Assembly: GCF_964204645.1 (NCBI RefSeq)
Contig: NC_134031.1
Location: 15,869,307 to 15,933,306, forward strand
Direction of reading: 5' to 3'
DNA: 64,000 bases
Source: Tubulanus polymorphus
Lineage: Eukaryota; Nemertea; Palaeonemertea; Tubulaniformes; Tubulanidae
Part shown: positions 63,601-64,000 of the stretch, piece after piece
Position numbering within the stretch: position 1 is the first letter of the stretch
Layout of the letters: each line of letters opens with the position of its first letter
Notes under the pieces: model-generated
Databases searched by the model: none
What the model was told of the DNA's origin: nothing
Seen by the model: the letters and a program-made list of their open reading frames with translations, nothing else
Program-made: the position numbers and the translations under genes

Positions 63601-63810
63601 CAATCGATTCAGGACGTCGGCCATTTTACCGGTCTCCGATAGAAGATCTTTCACGCGGGAGAAACGTAACGCATCCGATCGTCGCGCGTCGCGTTTCGAA
63701 CGCGAGCGTTTCGGATTGCGAACGAGATCGAGCACCGTTCGCAGAAGTTTGTGTAGATTCGTTCGCCGCGTGTCTTGTTGCGTATTTCTTTGAAACAACA
63801 ATCGATTTAA
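48646..63810 (-). CDS. ABCA2: ABC transporter A2, 39 exons, N-terminus outside the window
   Basis: Full-size ABCA exporter of the ABCA2 type, a lysosomal/endosomal membrane lipid and sterol transporter. The 39 exons run from 63810-63436 to 48693-48646 in consistent phase; 2,308 codons (human ABCA2 is 2,435 aa). The first ~130 residues are missing. Order: first luminal loop; TM block 1 (63.8-58.2 kb); NBD1 with Walker [10 protein letters not shown] (exon 57851-57674), signature LSGGMQRKL and Walker [12 protein letters not shown] (57201-57005). Next come TM1b/loop 2 (54808-53355) and TM block 2 (52.7-51.2 kb). NBD2 has GVNGAGKTT (50773-50667), YSGGNKRKL and [11 protein letters not shown] (50340-50102). 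ABCA2 rather than ABCA1 is indicated by [62 protein letters not shown] and the acidic tail [12 protein letters not shown]. All catalytic motifs are intact. Confidence 0.93.
49711..50020 (-). mobile_element. tRNA-derived SINE, copy in ABCA2 intron (minus)
   Basis: On the minus strand the head reads GTGTGGGCAAGTGGTTAGAG, then a B box (TAGGTTCAAACC), as in a Leu/Ser-type tRNA. The body includes CACCCAGGAGTAAAT and GAAGTAACA. It is the same family as 60308-60594. It lies between ABCA2 exons at 49684 and 50102, in the gene's sense orientation. Confidence 0.82.
51862..52138. repeat. Penelope-type fold-back in ABCA2 intron
   Basis: Same family as 43530-43742: ends AGAGAATCCCACAATG and GGATTCTCT. 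Inverted arms carry CTGAAGA, then ACTAT...ATAGT, then GAAACG (plus strand ~52023-52055), and the mirror on the minus strand (~51937-51970). It sits between the exons at 51740 and 52160. Confidence 0.72.
53651..53806. repeat. Fold-back repeat in ABCA2 intron
   Basis: Inverted ends TAGTACTTTGAAGG and CCTTCAAAGTACTA. Inside, TAGCTTCATCAG is followed by its inverse CTGATGAAGCTG. It is related to 33790-33880. The GAAA box expected after the stem is degraded to GCAAAA. Confidence 0.65.
53812..54120. mobile_element. MITE-like element with CATGGYTCCCA ends, copy 2
   Basis: 309-bp copy of the family at 18418-18748. It starts CATGGTTCCCA and ends TGGGAGCCATG, perfect inverted termini except one base. 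It is inserted in the ABCA2 intron just beyond exon 54808-54200, next to the 53651-53806 fold-back. Confidence 0.75.
60308..60594 (+). mobile_element. tRNA-derived SINE, copy in ABCA2 intron (plus)
   Basis: The head reads GTGGGCGACTGGTTAGAGCA with B box GGTTTCGAACCC. The body and tail share TAAGACACTTTTCCTCA, CACCCAGGAGTAAATGGG and GAGCGCATTTGAACAGACTC with the 49711-50020 copy. It lies between ABCA2 exons 61013-60632 and 60238-60060, antisense to the gene. Confidence 0.82.
61106..61205 (+). repeat. Short fold-back with hammerhead-like core in ABCA2 intron
   Basis: Contains TTGACGA at 61144-61150, a perfect stem II (GATCTC/GAGATC), then GAAAT at 61170-61174 and a downstream AATAAATAAA. The first box differs from CUGANGA by one base. 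An upstream inverse (TCATCGTCAG) pairs with the core region. Confidence 0.55.
63325..63375. repeat. (AAT)n/(ATT)n microsatellite palindrome
   Basis: A run of AAT triplets directly followed by a run of ATT triplets, ~50 bp, in the ABCA2 intron before the exon ending at 63436. Confidence 0.75.
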
Positions 63811-64000
63811 CTGAAAAATAGAAAAAGAAATTCTTGTCCAAAACTAATATACCGGTAGTACAACTAGAGGAATTTCACTGAGATGGACCCCTCCTGGTAG
63901 ACGTAGGCGTTGCCACCCCAAAACCACATGGAGACGCACCATCACCACTGAAGTCTTCAGCTGGTCTTATCTGGGACCAGGCTCAACACACAGCTATGGG

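Noticed and set aside
63811-64000. A further 5' exon of ABCA2 at the right edge
   Set aside because: No acceptor/donor pair with an ABCA2-like frame was seen in the last 190 bases; the missing N-terminus must lie outside the window.

Overview
This is a 64-kb piece of an invertebrate animal nuclear genome. Genes have GT-AG introns (up to 39 exons in one gene), long intergenic DNA, Penelope-like retroelement debris, tRNA-derived SINEs and MITE-like fold-backs. The gene set suggests a lophotrochozoan, perhaps a mollusc or annelid. It comprises an ABCA2 transporter, the ARHGEF10-type RhoGEF C-terminus, a Ly6/quiver-type GPI protein, a C2H2 zinc-finger protein and a nicotinic-like pentameric channel. 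The taxon is inference; no species marker was seen. All exon models were assembled by eye from splice sites, reading phase and family resemblance.

Layout. 330-1663 (+): last exon of an ARHGEF10-type RhoGEF. 3326-5192 (-): six-exon nicotinic-receptor-like subunit that lacks both cysteines of the Cys-loop. 6710-8836 (+), 9765-12056 (+) and 32822-35483 (-): three paralogues of a five-exon secreted Ig-like gene; the first and third encode 477 aa each, and the middle one has a frameshift. Between paralogues 2 and 3 lie about 20 kb dominated by repeats: a 1.834-kb tandem array (12.2-18.3 kb), an unrecognised three-exon gene (19.5-21.0 kb), and a satellite-like region (21.2-31.7 kb). That last region is built from short hairpin-bearing modules and three palindromic Penelope-like remnants that recur every ~2.295 kb.

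36453-39094 (+): Ly6/quiver-like GPI-anchored protein. 40700-41653 (-): intronless ECH1 (dienoyl-CoA isomerase). 42499-46295 (+): five-exon, ten-finger C2H2 protein. 48646-63810 (-): 39 exons (2,308 codons) of ABCA2, whose N-terminal exons lie beyond the right edge.

No operon-like relation links the single-copy genes. The Ig paralogues form the only local family. One of their exons is nearly identical between inverted copies 25 kb apart while its neighbours have diverged, which suggests gene conversion in a repeat-rich, rearranging island. The most unusual non-coding signals are hammerhead-ribozyme-like cores (CTGANGA, stem, GAAA) recurring in several unrelated-looking fold-back repeats, and a two-stem RNA-like core repeated about 20 times in the satellite region.
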